DNA of 64,000 nt from Ancylobacter polymorphus (GTDB lineage: Bacteria > Pseudomonadota > Alphaproteobacteria > Rhizobiales > Xanthobacteraceae). Positions 48,194-57,745 of the stretch are shown in pieces. How positions within the stretch are numbered: the stretch's first letter is position 1; each line of letters begins with the position of its first letter. The position numbers were made by a program, and so were the translations under genes. The stretch lies in NCBI RefSeq assembly GCF_022836935.1, contig NZ_CP083239.1:3424001-3488000 (forward strand), given 5' to 3'. Under the pieces are notes generated by a model. The model saw only the letters and a program-made list of their open reading frames with translations. It was not told the DNA's origin and did not search any database.

Positions 48194-48811
48194 ATGGTCA
48201 ACGGCATGGAAAAGATCGCCCTCTTCATTGACGGGGCAAATCTGTACTCCGCCACCAAGTCTCTCGGTTTCGATATAGACTACAAGCGGCTTTTGAAGGA
48301 GTTTCAGGGGCGCGGCTATGTTCTGCGCGCCTTCTATTACACCACGCTCGTCGAGGACACGGAATACTCCTCGATCCGCCCGCTGCTCGACTGGCTCGAC
48401 TATAATGGCTACTCGGTCGTCACCAAGCCGGCGCGGGAGTTCACCGACAGCCAGGGTCGGCGCCGGGTGCGCGGCAATATGGATATCGAGCTGGCGGTCG
48501 CCGCCATGGAGCTCGCCGACCATGTCGACCATATCGTCCTGTTCTCCGGCGACGGCGATTTCCGCTCGCTGGTGGAGGCGGTGCAGCGCAAGGGCGTGCG
48601 GGTGACGGTGGTGTCCAGCATCCACACCCAGCCGCCGATGATCGCCGACGAGCTGCGCCGTCAGGCCGACGTGTTCCTCGATCTCGTGGATCTGCAGGCC
48701 AAGGTTGGCCGCGACCCGGCGGACCGTTCCGGCCGCATGCAGGAGACGCCGCGCTTTCTGGAACGCCGCGCGCCCGCGCCCGCCCCCGACGACGACGCGG
48801 CGGATTCCTGA
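48194..48811 (+). CDS. NYN domain protein (LabA/DUF88 family)
   Basis: A 205-residue protein (201 if ATG 48206 is used) of the PIN-like NYN fold: MEKIALFIDGANLYSATKSL, GNMDIELAVAAMELADHVDH and LFSGDGDFRSLVEAVQRKGV carry the metal-binding acidic residues. Such proteins are suspected RNA nucleases. The C-terminal tail is Pro/Ala/Asp-rich. ATG 48194 and ATG 48206 are both possible. Divergent from rpoZ and five bases before the UDG gene. Confidence 0.9.
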   Translation: MVNGMEKIALFIDGANLYSATKSLGFDIDYKRLLKEFQGRGYVLRAFYYTTLVEDTEYSSIRPLLDWLDYNGYSVVTKPAREFTDSQGRRRVRGNMDIELAVAAMELADHVDHIVLFSGDGDFRSLVEAVQRKGVRVTVVSSIHTQPPMIADELRRQADVFLDLVDLQAKVGRDPADRSGRMQETPRFLERRAPAPAPDDDAADS

Positions 48812-48816
48812 CGCCG

Positions 48817-49488
48817 ATGGGCGCGGTTTTCGACGCTTCGCCCGCAGTGGCGGTGCCGGAGCCGCCGCGTGACTGCCCGCTCTGCCCGCGCCTCGTCGCC
48901 TTTCGCGACCATTGGCGCGCGCAGGAGCCCGGCTGGCACAACGCGCCGGTGCCCTCCTTCGGCCCAGAGGACGGGCGCCTGCTCATCGTCGGGCTGGCCC
49001 CGGGGCTGCGCGGGGCCAACCGGACCGGCCGTCCCTTCACCGGCGACTATGCCGGCGAGTTGCTCTATTCGACGCTGATCAAGTTCGGCTTCGCCACCGG
49101 CACGTTCGAGGCCCGGCCGGACGATTCACTGCGGCTGGTCGATGCGCGTCTCACCAATGCCGTGCGCTGCGTGCCGCCAGAGAACAAGCCGACCACGGAC
49201 GAAATCCGCACCTGCCGCCCGTTCTTTTCCGCAACGATCGGGCTGCTGCCGAGCCTCAGCGCCATCGTCGCGCTGGGCAAGATCGCCCATGACCAGGTGC
49301 TGGCGGCGCATGGCGAGCGCTTGTCGCACCACAAGTTCGCCCATGGCGCCGTGCACCGCCTGGGCGATCTCGTGCTTTTCGACAGCTATCACTGCTCGCG
49401 CTACAACACGAATACCGGCGTGCTGACGACGGAGATGTTCCACGCCGTCTTCGCCAAGGTGCGGGCCCATATCGACACGCTCGGCTGA
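48817..49488 (+). CDS. Uracil-DNA glycosylase, family 5-like
   Basis: A 223-residue Fe-S DNA glycosylase: four cysteines for the cluster (DCPLCPRL, RCVPP, RTCRPF), motif 1 GLAPGLRGANRTGRPFTGDY and motif 3 SYHCSRYNTNTGVLT. Family 5 enzymes (UDGb) use the GLAPGxxGANRTGR form and remove uracil and other deaminated bases. Encoded in tandem with the NYN gene. Confidence 0.92.
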   Translation: MGAVFDASPAVAVPEPPRDCPLCPRLVAFRDHWRAQEPGWHNAPVPSFGPEDGRLLIVGLAPGLRGANRTGRPFTGDYAGELLYSTLIKFGFATGTFEARPDDSLRLVDARLTNAVRCVPPENKPTTDEIRTCRPFFSATIGLLPSLSAIVALGKIAHDQVLAAHGERLSHHKFAHGAVHRLGDLVLFDSYHCSRYNTNTGVLTTEMFHAVFAKVRAHIDTLG

Positions 49489-49492
49489 GCGG

Positions 49493-50536
49493 TCAGGGCG
49501 CGACCGGCGCCCACAGCACATCCTCGACCCGCCGCGCGCCGCAGGCCAGCATCGCCAGCCGGTCGAATCCGAGCGCGATGCCGGAGGCTTCCGGCATCTG
49601 CGCCAGCGCAGCGAGGAAATCCACGTCGATCGGGTAGCGCTCGCCGTAAAGGCGCTCCTTCTCATCCATCCACTGGACGAAACGGCGCCGCTGTTCGGCG
49701 GCGTCGGTGAGTTCGCCGAAGGCATTGGCGAGTTCGACCGCCGAGACATAAAGCTCGAAGCGCTCGGCCACGCGCGGGTCGGCCGCCTTGGGGCGCGCCA
49801 GCGCGGCTTCCGAAATCGGGTATTCGCACAGGATGGTCGGCCGGCCGACACCGAGATGCGGCTCGATCTTCTCGACCATGACGCGGGTGAACACATCCGC
49901 CCATGTGTCATCCGCCGCCACGCGGATTCCCGCGTCCCGCACCGCGTGCCAGAGCGCGTCGCGGTCATTCGCCTCCACGCCCACCGTCGCCATGAGCTCG
50001 ATGCCGGCGAAGCGGTCGAACGCCTCCGCCACGGTCAGCCGTTCCGGCTCCTTTGTGACCTCGCAGGCCAGGCCGCCATACTGAAAAACCCCCGTTCCGG
50101 CGGTCTCCGCCGCCAGGGCCAGCAGCGCAGCGCAATCGGCCATCAGCGCCTCATAGGTCTCCCGGGCACGGTACCATTCCAGCATGGTGAATTCGGGATG
50201 ATGCAGCGCCGTGCGCTCACCATTGCGGAAGACACGGGCGAAGGTGAACAGCCGCGCCTCGCCCGCCGCCAACAGCTTCTTGGCGGTGAATTCCGGCGAG
50301 GTGTGGAGATAGCGCGGCGTGCGCTCTCCATCCGGGCGCTCCAGCTGGGTGGTGAAGGCCTTGAGATGCGTCTCGTTGCCCGGCGACACCTGCAGGATCG
50401 GCGTTTCCACCTCCATGAAGTCCCGCGCGGCGAAAAAACCGCGCAGCGCCGCCTGCAGCCGCTGGCGGCCGATCAGGAAGGGCCGCCGGTCGGCATGGCG
50501 TGCGGGCGACCACCAGGGCGAGGCGGCAATCGACAT
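49493..50536 (-). CDS. epmA: EF-P lysine lysylation enzyme EpmA
   Basis: A 347-residue truncated class II lysyl-tRNA synthetase lacking the anticodon-binding domain: FMEVETPILQVSPGNETHLK, RYLHTSPEFTAKKLLAAGEA, FTFARVFRNGERTALHHPEF and ASGIALGFDRLAMLACGARR. EpmA attaches a beta-lysine to EF-P Lys34. ATG 50536 has CGGAGAA upstream. It is divergent from efp; the aminomutase epmB is not in the window. Confidence 0.93.
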   Translation of the reverse strand: MSIAASPWWSPARHADRRPFLIGRQRLQAALRGFFAARDFMEVETPILQVSPGNETHLKAFTTQLERPDGERTPRYLHTSPEFTAKKLLAAGEARLFTFARVFRNGERTALHHPEFTMLEWYRARETYEALMADCAALLALAAETAGTGVFQYGGLACEVTKEPERLTVAEAFDRFAGIELMATVGVEANDRDALWHAVRDAGIRVAADDTWADVFTRVMVEKIEPHLGVGRPTILCEYPISEAALARPKAADPRVAERFELYVSAVELANAFGELTDAAEQRRRFVQWMDEKERLYGERYPIDVDFLAALAQMPEASGIALGFDRLAMLACGARRVEDVLWAPVAP

Positions 50537-50666
50537 GGCATTCTCCGGCGCGCAGATGCGCCCGCGGCGGGGTTGGCGGAAGACGGACGCGCTTGTATAG
50601 GAGGCCCCGACAGAATCCCAGCGGTGCCCCGCGCGAGGCGGCGCACCCAACAGCCAGAGGACCGAA

Positions 50667-51236
50667 ATGGTCAAGGTCATCGCCAGCACGCTGCGCAAGG
50701 GCAACGTGGTCGACATCGACGGCAAGCTCTATGTCGTGCTTACCGCCGACAACATCCACCCCGGCAAGGGCACTCCGGTGACCCAGCTCGACATGCGCCG
50801 CATCTCCGATGGCGTGAAGATCTCCGAGCGTTACCGCACCACCGAGCAGGTGGAACGCGCCCATGTCGAGGATCGCCCCTTCACCTTCCTGTATTCGGAT
50901 GGCGAGGGCTATCACTTCATGAACCCGGAGAATTACGACCAGGTGGCGGTCCACCCGGACGTGGTGGGCGACCAGGCCGCCTATCTCCAGGAAAGCATGC
51001 AGGTCATGCTGAAGATGCACGAGGGTGTCGGCATCGCCATCGAACTGCCGCAGCGCGTCGTGCTCGAAGTCACCGAGACCGAGCCTGTCGTGAAGGGGCA
51101 GACCGCCTCTTCCTCCTACAAGCCGGCGATCCTCTCCAACGGCGTGCGCTCGGCCGTGCCGCCGCATATCGGCGTGGGCACCCGCATCGTCGTCATGACC
51201 TCCGACGGCTCCTATGTCGAGCGCGCCAAGGACTGA
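50667..51236 (+). CDS. efp: Elongation factor P
   Basis: A 189-residue protein with three OB-type domains. The modified lysine is Lys34 in [20 protein letters not shown]; the C-terminal domain ends with [20 protein letters not shown]. It relieves ribosome stalling at polyproline. ATG 50667 has AGAGGA upstream. Divergent from epmA, whose product modifies it. Confidence 0.97.
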   Translation: MVKVIASTLRKGNVVDIDGKLYVVLTADNIHPGKGTPVTQLDMRRISDGVKISERYRTTEQVERAHVEDRPFTFLYSDGEGYHFMNPENYDQVAVHPDVVGDQAAYLQESMQVMLKMHEGVGIAIELPQRVVLEVTETEPVVKGQTASSSYKPAILSNGVRSAVPPHIGVGTRIVVMTSDGSYVERAKD

Positions 51237-51257
51237 GCGGCCCGACAGACAGAATCA

Positions 51258-51284
51258 AAAAGCCCGGCCAAGTGCCGGGCTTTT
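51258..51284. terminator. Bidirectional Rho-independent terminator (efp / smpB)
   Basis: AAAAGCCCGGC - CAAGT - GCCGGGCTTTT with a T-run on each side lies between convergent efp and smpB. It should terminate both. Confidence 0.9.
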
Positions 51285-51308
51285 CTTTTGTTTTCAGTTA
51301 CCGCGGCG

Positions 51309-51782
51309 TCAGCCCCGATCGCGCAGCAGACGCTGCTTGTCGCGGGCCCAGTCCTTCGCCTTCAGCGCCTCGCGCTTGTCATGCGCCTTGCGGCCGCGGG
51401 CGATGGCGATCTCCACCTTGGCCCGGCCCTGCTCGTTGAAATAGATGCGCAGCGGCACCACGGTCATGCCCTCGCGCTCCACCGCCTGCCAGATCTTGGC
51501 GATCTGGCGCTTGTGCAGCAGCAATTTGCGCGGGCGGCGCGGCTCGTGGTTGAAGCGGTTCGCCTGCAGATATTCCGGGATGAAGGTATTGTAGATGATC
51601 GCCTCGCCGGTCTTGGCGGAGACATAGCTCTCCGCCACCGTGGCGCGACCGCCGCGCAGGCTCTTCACCTCGGTGCCCGACAGCGCGATGCCGGCCTCGA
51701 ACACCTCGCCGATCTCATAGTCGAAACGCGCCCGCCGGTTGTCGGCGACGACCTTGCGTTGTTCTGTCTTCTTCTCAGCCAT
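51309..51782 (-). CDS. smpB: SsrA-binding protein SmpB
   Basis: A 157-residue protein: [48 protein letters not shown]-like [10 protein letters not shown], then a basic C-terminal tail [20 protein letters not shown]. It carries tmRNA to stalled ribosomes. No tmRNA gene is seen here. Confidence 0.97.
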   Translation of the reverse strand: MAEKKTEQRKVVADNRRARFDYEIGEVFEAGIALSGTEVKSLRGGRATVAESYVSAKTGEAIIYNTFIPEYLQANRFNHEPRRPRKLLLHKRQIAKIWQAVEREGMTVVPLRIYFNEQGRAKVEIAIARGRKAHDKREALKAKDWARDKQRLLRDRG

Positions 51783-51821
51783 CGCTTTGCTCCGAACCGG
51801 AGCGCGCGCCCCGATCTGACG

Positions 51822-52712
51822 TCAGTTGAGGATTCCGGCGTGGCGCATGGCCGCGAGCACGGTTTCCTTGGTCTTCTCGGTGACCGGCACCATGGGCAGG
51901 CGCGCCTCGTCGACAATCTTGCCGAGAACGCTCAGCGCATATTTGGTGGGGCTCGGGTTGGTTTCAACGAACAGCGCCTGGAACAGCGGGAACAGCCGGT
52001 CCTGCAGCTCCAGCGCCTTGGTGTAATCGCCGGCGATGCAGGCCTCGATCAGCTGGGCGCAGAGCTTGGGGGCGACGTTGGACGCCACCGAGATGCAGCC
52101 GTCGCCGCCATGCGCCATGAAGGCGAGGGCCGTGGCGTCTTCGCCCGAGAGCTGGTTGAAGCCGGGGCCGATCGCCTGGCGCTGCTGACTGACGCGGGCG
52201 AGATTGGCCGTCGCGTCCTTCACGCCGACAATGTTCTTCAGCTCGGCCAGCCGCGCCATCGTCTCCACCGACATGTCGACCACCGACCGGCCGGGAATGT
52301 TGTAGATGTAGATCGGCAGGCCGATGGCGTCGTTGATGGCCTTGTAGTGCTGATACAGGCCTTCCTGACCGGGCTTGTTGTAATAGGGCGTCACCACCAG
52401 CACCGCGTCCGCCCCGGCCTTCTCGGCGTGGCGGGCGAGGTCGATCGCCTCGATCGTGTTGTTGGAGCCGGCGCCGGCAATCACCGGCACCCGGCCCGCC
52501 GCCTGGGCGACGGTCCATTCCACAATGGCCTTGTGCTCGTCATGGGAGACGGTCGGGCTCTCGCCGGTCGTGCCGACCGGCACGAGGCCGTGGATGCCTT
52601 CCTCGATCTGCCAGTCGACGAGGTCGCGGAACGCTTTCTCGTCCACGGCGCCGTCGCGGAACGGCGTCACAAGCGCCGTAAAGGATCCACGGAAGGGCAG
52701 CGGGTGGGACAT
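51822..52712 (-). CDS. dapA: 4-hydroxy-tetrahydrodipicolinate synthase
   Basis: A 296-residue TIM-barrel lyase of the lysine/diaminopimelate pathway: [37 protein letters not shown], the tyrosine in [16 protein letters not shown] and the Schiff-base lysine in [18 protein letters not shown] 52712 has AGGAG upstream. It runs towards smpB with 39 bases between them. Confidence 0.97.
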   Translation of the reverse strand: MSHPLPFRGSFTALVTPFRDGAVDEKAFRDLVDWQIEEGIHGLVPVGTTGESPTVSHDEHKAIVEWTVAQAAGRVPVIAGAGSNNTIEAIDLARHAEKAGADAVLVVTPYYNKPGQEGLYQHYKAINDAIGLPIYIYNIPGRSVVDMSVETMARLAELKNIVGVKDATANLARVSQQRQAIGPGFNQLSGEDATALAFMAHGGDGCISVASNVAPKLCAQLIEACIAGDYTKALELQDRLFPLFQALFVETNPSPTKYALSVLGKIVDEARLPMVPVTEKTKETVLAAMRHAGILN

Positions 52713-53047
52713 GGAGCGCTCCTGAAGCTCGATCGTTCTTGTCGCGCAGCATGCCCTTGGCACGATGCGGCGAGGGGGCATCAGATATCGCGTCGACGCG
52801 GCCGAAGGAAGGGCATTGTTGGCGCTTCGCGTGGCAAAGCCCGGCAATCTCCGCCGCGCGCCGACGCCCTGCCCCCGTTTTGCCGGGTTGCGCGGCTAGA
52901 TTGCCGCATGGGCTGCGGAGCGGGCGACAGGGCGCGCCGGTGGTGGTTAGCGTTTCGTCAATAAGATCGCGCGACAACTGAGGCTGCCCAGCCGACCGGA
53001 AACGGCCCGTGCGGGGCCTGTTCTGTCTGTCAGGAGAGTCCGCCGTC
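52713..53047. other. 335-base divergent intergenic region (dapA / slt)
   Basis: No gene is visible in either strand. It must hold divergent promoters for dapA and the transglycosylase gene. AGGAGAG at 53031-53037 is the ribosome site of the latter. GC-rich inverted segments lie near 52990-53025. I see no riboswitch or RNA gene. Confidence 0.4.
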
Positions 53048-55261
53048 ATGAACGAGTGCGCGAACGATCATCCGCTTTCGCCGCGTTCCGCGAACGGGAC
53101 GCGGCGCCGGCCGCGCGGCGCCCTGACTCTTGCCACCGCGCTGCTGCTCGGCTCGGCGGCCTTCCTGCCGACATTGGCCCAGGCGACGACGCCGACCCCG
53201 GCGCCGAAGCCCTCCAGCGCCAAGGACCAGAAGACGGCGGCAAAGAAGCCCGCGCCGAAGCCGGCCGCCAAGCCGAAGATCAACGTCTCCCCGAAGGCGA
53301 CGGCCGCCTCCGCCGCCGGCGGCATGGCGATGGCGGCGGGTGCGGCGAGTTCATCCCTTGCCGGTGCCACCGGCGACCTCAAGACCGCGACCGATCTCAT
53401 CGACAAGGGCCAGAGCGCGCAGGCGCTCGCCATCGCCGACCAGATGCGCGATCCCGGCGCGCAGGCGCTGGTGCGCTGGCTGGCGCTGCGCGTCACCGCG
53501 CGCGATGTCGGCTATGACCGCGCCGTCGCCATTCTGCGCGCCCATCCCACGCTCCCGACGCCGATCGTGCTGCGCCGCAGGCTCGAATATCTGCTCTATG
53601 TCGAGAACAAGGATCCGCAGACGATCCTCAATTTCTTCGCCGAGCAGGCGCCCTATTCCGGCGAGGGCAAGGTCGCGCTCGCCCGCGCTCTGTTCGCCGC
53701 CGGCGACCAGAAGGCCGGCGCGGCCTGGCTGCGCAATGCCTGGCAGGAGGACCCGCTCGCTTCCGATACCGAATCGACCGTCATGGTGGAGTTCGGCGGC
53801 CTGCTGACCCGCACCGACCACAAATACCGCGCCGATAAGCTGCTCTACGCCGAGGACAGCGAGCGCGGCCTGCGTGCTGCGCAGCGGGCCGGCGACGACG
53901 TGACGGCGCTGGCACGGGCGCGCATCGCGCTCTCCACCGGCAAGGGCGATGTGGCGAAGCTGCTGGCAGCCGTGCCGGCCTCGCTGCGCTCCGACCCGGC
54001 CTATCTCTACACCCTCGCCAAGATGCAGCGGCGCAATGGCGATCACGCCGCCGCCGCCCGCACCCTGTCGAGCGCGCCGAAGGACCCCGGCCTGCTGGTC
54101 GACCCGGACGAATGGTGGGTCGAGCGCCGGCTCGTGGCGCGCGGCCTGCTCGACAAGGGCGATGCCCGCACCGCCTACAAGGTGGCGCGTGACGCCGCCG
54201 TGCCCGAAGACGAGCATATGCGGGCCGACGCGCATTTCACCGCCGGCTGGCTGGCGCTGCGCTACCTCAACGACCCCAAGGCGGCGCTGGCGCATTTTTC
54301 CAAGGTCCCGGAGAACCAGACTCACCCGGCGACGGTGTCGCGCGGCTATTACTGGCAGGGCCGCGCCTATGAGGCGCTGGGCTCAACCGCCAATGCCCGC
54401 TCGCAATATGCCACGGCCGCGCAATACGGCACCGCCTATTACGGCCAGCTGGCCGCCGCACGTCTGGGCAACAGCAAGGTGAAGGTGGAATCGGCCCCTG
54501 CCGCCAATGCGGCGCAGCGCAACGCCTTCAACCGCGACGAAGGGGTGATGATTTTCCGGCTGCTGGAGAAGCTCGACAAGTCGAACCTCTCCATCGCCCT
54601 CGGCTATGACCTCGCCGAACGTCTGCCGGATGCCGCGCAGCTCGGCCTGCTGGCGGAGCTCGCCAAGCAGCAGGGCGACGCCCGCGCCGTGACGATGATC
54701 GGCAAGGTGGCGCTCAATCGCGGCATTCCGCTGGAGGCGGAAGCCTATCCCACCTTCGGCATTCCCGAGTACCGGCCGATCACCGAGGATGTCGACCGCT
54801 CGCTGGTCTACGCCATCGCGCGGCAGGAAAGCATGTTCAACCCCTCCGCCCGGTCGAGCGCCGGCGCCACGGGCCTGATGCAGGTGATGCCGGCCACCGG
54901 CGCCACCATCGCCCGGCGCACCGGCACCACGCTCGACCCCAAGCGGCTTGCCGTGCCGGCGGTGAATGTGCAGTTCGGCGCGGCCGAGCTGCGTAGCCTG
55001 CTCGACAACTACCAGAACAATTATGTGCTGACCTTCGCCGCCTATAATGCCGGGCGTGGCAATGTGGCGAAGTGGATCGCCGCCTATGGCGACCCGCGCG
55101 ATCCCTCGGTCGACCCGATCGACTGGGTAGAGCGCATCCCCTTCTCCGAGACCCGCAACTATGTGCAGCGGGTGATGGAGAACGCGCAGGTCTACAAGTC
55201 GCGCTTCGGCTCACGCGCCCCGCTGCAGATCGAGGCGGATCTGCGCGGCTCGCGGCTCTGA
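53048..55261 (+). CDS. slt: Soluble lytic murein transglycosylase, Slt70-like
   Basis: A 737-residue periplasmic enzyme. Signal peptide (residues about 20-45), a Pro/Lys/Ala-rich linker (to about 110), an alpha-solenoid (about 120-570) and a C-terminal SLT domain: YAIARQESMFNPSARSSAGA (catalytic Glu), TGLMQVMPATGATIARRTGT and NYVLTFAAYNAGRGNVAKWI. It cleaves murein to 1,6-anhydro products. ATG 53048 has a strong ribosome site. Confidence 0.94.
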   Translation: MNECANDHPLSPRSANGTRRRPRGALTLATALLLGSAAFLPTLAQATTPTPAPKPSSAKDQKTAAKKPAPKPAAKPKINVSPKATAASAAGGMAMAAGAASSSLAGATGDLKTATDLIDKGQSAQALAIADQMRDPGAQALVRWLALRVTARDVGYDRAVAILRAHPTLPTPIVLRRRLEYLLYVENKDPQTILNFFAEQAPYSGEGKVALARALFAAGDQKAGAAWLRNAWQEDPLASDTESTVMVEFGGLLTRTDHKYRADKLLYAEDSERGLRAAQRAGDDVTALARARIALSTGKGDVAKLLAAVPASLRSDPAYLYTLAKMQRRNGDHAAAARTLSSAPKDPGLLVDPDEWWVERRLVARGLLDKGDARTAYKVARDAAVPEDEHMRADAHFTAGWLALRYLNDPKAALAHFSKVPENQTHPATVSRGYYWQGRAYEALGSTANARSQYATAAQYGTAYYGQLAAARLGNSKVKVESAPAANAAQRNAFNRDEGVMIFRLLEKLDKSNLSIALGYDLAERLPDAAQLGLLAELAKQQGDARAVTMIGKVALNRGIPLEAEAYPTFGIPEYRPITEDVDRSLVYAIARQESMFNPSARSSAGATGLMQVMPATGATIARRTGTTLDPKRLAVPAVNVQFGAAELRSLLDNYQNNYVLTFAAYNAGRGNVAKWIAAYGDPRDPSVDPIDWVERIPFSETRNYVQRVMENAQVYKSRFGSRAPLQIEADLRGSRL

Positions 55262-55280
55262 TCGCGAGGCGGCGCCGGCC

Positions 55281-55391
55281 TCAGGCCGGCCCGCGCCCGC
55301 GCAGCAGGCGGCGCAGCCAGCAGCCGCCGACACAGCCGCCCAGATAGGTCGCGACCATCAGCACCGTCACGTCGATGGCGAAGGGCGTCAT
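55281..55391 (-). CDS. 36-residue membrane microprotein
   Basis: MTPFAIDVTVLMVATYLGGC then VGGCWLRRLLRGRGPA: one transmembrane helix with Gly-Gly-Cys repeats and a basic cytoplasmic end. ATG 55391 overlaps the stop of the upstream 45-residue gene (ATGA). Third in the OmpA-repeat operon. Not a known family to me; support is the overlap, the membrane design and the clear stop. Confidence 0.6.
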   Translation of the reverse strand: MTPFAIDVTVLMVATYLGGCVGGCWLRRLLRGRGPA

Positions 55392-55525
55392 GCCGCGTCC
55401 TTTCCGTCTTTGGCCACGTCCGCGCGGCGGCGCGCGGGGGTGCAGCCGCTCCACCAGCCGGTGACAAGGCCGAGCGCAAGGGCAGCGGCGAGATAGGGCC
55501 AGAGTTCAAGCGCCAGAAACAGCAT
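55388..55525 (-). CDS. 45-residue membrane microprotein
   Basis: MLFLALELWPYLAAALALGL then VTGWWSGCTPARRRADVAKD: one transmembrane helix, the GxxxGWW-type motif and a basic/charged tail. ATG 55525 lies three bases after the stop of the OmpA-repeat gene, so translation is probably coupled; GAGGTGA precedes it. Function unknown; likely partner of the upstream protein. Confidence 0.65.
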   Translation of the reverse strand: MLFLALELWPYLAAALALGLVTGWWSGCTPARRRADVAKDGKDAA

Positions 55526-55528
55526 GGC

Positions 55529-57643
55529 TCACCTCACGATCAGCTGCACGCCGGCCGCCGCGGGCGGGGCGGCCGCATCCGGGCTCTGCGCGGCGAGCGA
55601 GGGCCGCTCGCCGGTGATCAGCCGGTCCGGGGCGATGCCAGCAGCGGCGAGATACTGCACCAGAGACTGCGCCCGCGCGGTCGCCGTCGACGCATCCGTG
55701 CCGGGCTGGCGGATGGAAATCTCGATGAGCGCCTCCGGGCAGCGCGCCGCCGCCGCCGCGACCCGGTCGAGCAGGCCGAAGCTCGACGGCTCGATGGCGG
55801 CATCGCTGGCGGCAAAGGTGACGCTGCCCTTTTCCATGAGATGGGTGATCAGGCTCTGGCACGCGGCCGCATCCAGGGGCGGCGCCGGCGGCGCGACACT
55901 GAGCGCGACATCCAGCGTGAAGCCGGAGGGCAGACCCGCCGCCAGATTGGCGCGGACCGAGGCGACCGCCTCGGGGTAGAGCACCGTGCCCGTCACCTTC
56001 AGCTGGGTGTCGTCGAAACGCACCTCGCCGCTGTCGAGCCGCGAGAGCTGGCGCATCGCCGTCATCACCGCCGCCGTGAACCCCTGCGGCGCGCCCTGGG
56101 CGATCGCCGACACGTCGTTCAGCCGGTCACCGAGGAACTGGCTCTTGGCCGCCTCCACCAGGCGCTCATGCTCGGTGGGTGACGGGAAGAAACCCGAGAG
56201 CGTCAGCCCGTCCGCGTCCTTGCGCAGGCTGAACACATAGGGCGAAACGACGGGCGGGCGCACGTCACTGCGCAGGGTGAAGCCCTTGGGCGGCGACTCT
56301 TCCAGCGCCGCCCGCACCGTGAGAAACGCCGCCGCGTCGAGCGCCTCGCCGGAAATGGCGAGCGTCGTGCCATTGCCGCGCACCGAGCCCTGCCGCAGCC
56401 GCGAGAGCTGGTCGACGCCGAAGCTGGTTGCCGCCACCCAGGCCTCACCGGGCGGGCCGCCCATGGCGATGCGCATCTCGTCGCTCACGGGCACGCCGGG
56501 AAAATTCCCGCGCACCGAGTCGAACACCAGCCGCTTGGCTTCCTCGGACGGCGCGAAGCCGGTCAACCGCAGGCCGTTGGCCGTGCGCTGGACGCCCCAT
56601 ATGAAGGGATCGACGCGCGGCGGCTCAACGGCGAAGCGGGTGAGCGTGTAGCCCTCGGGCAGGTTGCGTCGCGCTGCCGACATGGCGTCATAGGCGGCGA
56701 AGTCCGGCGCCGTGCCCTCGATGGCGATGGTGGTGCCAGACAGCGTCACCGTGCCATTGGGCAGCCGCCCCAGCTGGGCGAGGGCGAAGGCGGCGGCTTT
56801 GAGCCAGCCCTCCGTCGGCGGGGCACCGTCGGCGAGGCGCAGCCGGTCGGAAATCGCCGCGCCCGGCATGGCGCCGCGCACGAGGTCGAGCAAGGCGCGG
56901 CGCGCATCGCCGAGCGGAATGTAGCCGGACAGGGTCACGTCACCATCGCGCTCGCGCGCCGCCGACCAGATGAAGGGCGACACGATGGGCGGCAGCACGG
57001 CGAAGCGCGCCAGCTCGAAATCCTTCGGCAGCTCGCTGCGCACGGTGACTTCAAGCGCGTCATAGCTGGCGAAGTCCGGCGCGCGCCCCTCGATTGAGAA
57101 CGCATTGTCGGAAAGGGTGATGCGGCCCGCCGGCATCTTGGCGAGCTGCTCGATGCCGAAAGCGACGGCGCCGATGAAATCGCCGGCGGGGACGCCGCGC
57201 GCCCGCACCAGCTCCTTCTCGCCCGTCACCACCACGCCCGGCGCCATGGCGGCAGCCGCCTCGGCGATGCGCCGGCGAGCGTAGGAGGATGGCACATAGC
57301 CTTCCAGATGCAGCTTGCTGCCGTCGCGTATGGCGCTGAAGGTGAAGGGCCGCCGTTCCGGCAGCAGCGTCGTGCGATCCTCCACCACGCGCACGCCCGA
57401 CAGGCGGGCAAGCTCATAGCGGACCTTGATCCGCGCTTCCTCGGAGAGAGCCTCGCCCTCGAGCAGCGCGTTGCGGCCCTCGAACCGCGCATGGGCCCAG
57501 GATTCGCCGATGACCGAGAGCAGCGTTTCCGCCCGCTCGGTCAAATCCTGCTCCACCGGCGCCCGCGCGAACGTAACGGCGAGCGCCACCAGCACGGCAA
57601 GGGCGGGAAGCCCTTTCCACCAGGCGCGCCAACGACACATCAT
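55529..57643 (-). CDS. Envelope protein with tandem BON-like repeats and OmpA-like C terminus
   Basis: A 704-residue protein. An N-terminal anchor or signal (residues about 8-28) is followed by about four repeats of roughly 120 residues. Each has a VSPFIW-like strand, DGDVTLSGYIPLGDARRALL, a MPG..VSD segment, GWLKAAAFALAQLGRLPNGT and an AYDA..LPEGYTLT block. Residues about 575-704 resemble an OmpA-like domain (ISIRQPGTDASTATARAQSL), with the peptidoglycan-binding Asp and Arg but no usual GHTD. ATG 57643 has GGGGGAG upstream. Function unknown; a periplasmic scaffold is likely. Confidence 0.8.
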   Translation of the reverse strand: MMCRWRAWWKGLPALAVLVALAVTFARAPVEQDLTERAETLLSVIGESWAHARFEGRNALLEGEALSEEARIKVRYELARLSGVRVVEDRTTLLPERRPFTFSAIRDGSKLHLEGYVPSSYARRRIAEAAAAMAPGVVVTGEKELVRARGVPAGDFIGAVAFGIEQLAKMPAGRITLSDNAFSIEGRAPDFASYDALEVTVRSELPKDFELARFAVLPPIVSPFIWSAARERDGDVTLSGYIPLGDARRALLDLVRGAMPGAAISDRLRLADGAPPTEGWLKAAAFALAQLGRLPNGTVTLSGTTIAIEGTAPDFAAYDAMSAARRNLPEGYTLTRFAVEPPRVDPFIWGVQRTANGLRLTGFAPSEEAKRLVFDSVRGNFPGVPVSDEMRIAMGGPPGEAWVAATSFGVDQLSRLRQGSVRGNGTTLAISGEALDAAAFLTVRAALEESPPKGFTLRSDVRPPVVSPYVFSLRKDADGLTLSGFFPSPTEHERLVEAAKSQFLGDRLNDVSAIAQGAPQGFTAAVMTAMRQLSRLDSGEVRFDDTQLKVTGTVLYPEAVASVRANLAAGLPSGFTLDVALSVAPPAPPLDAAACQSLITHLMEKGSVTFAASDAAIEPSSFGLLDRVAAAAARCPEALIEISIRQPGTDASTATARAQSLVQYLAAAGIAPDRLITGERPSLAAQSPDAAAPPAAAGVQLIVR

Positions 57644-57745
57644 AGTCTCCCCCGTCCGGCAGCCGGAATCGGCCGGCCACCAGGCCGGGGGACTTGACCA
57701 TAGTTCCACGACATCAGGAAGCGGCCCCCTCCTGCCGGCGTCCCC

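Noticed and set aside
51309..53047. Possible tmRNA (ssrA) near smpB
   Set aside because: The tag-encoding region and the tRNA-like ends expected for the two-piece alphaproteobacterial form are not seen.
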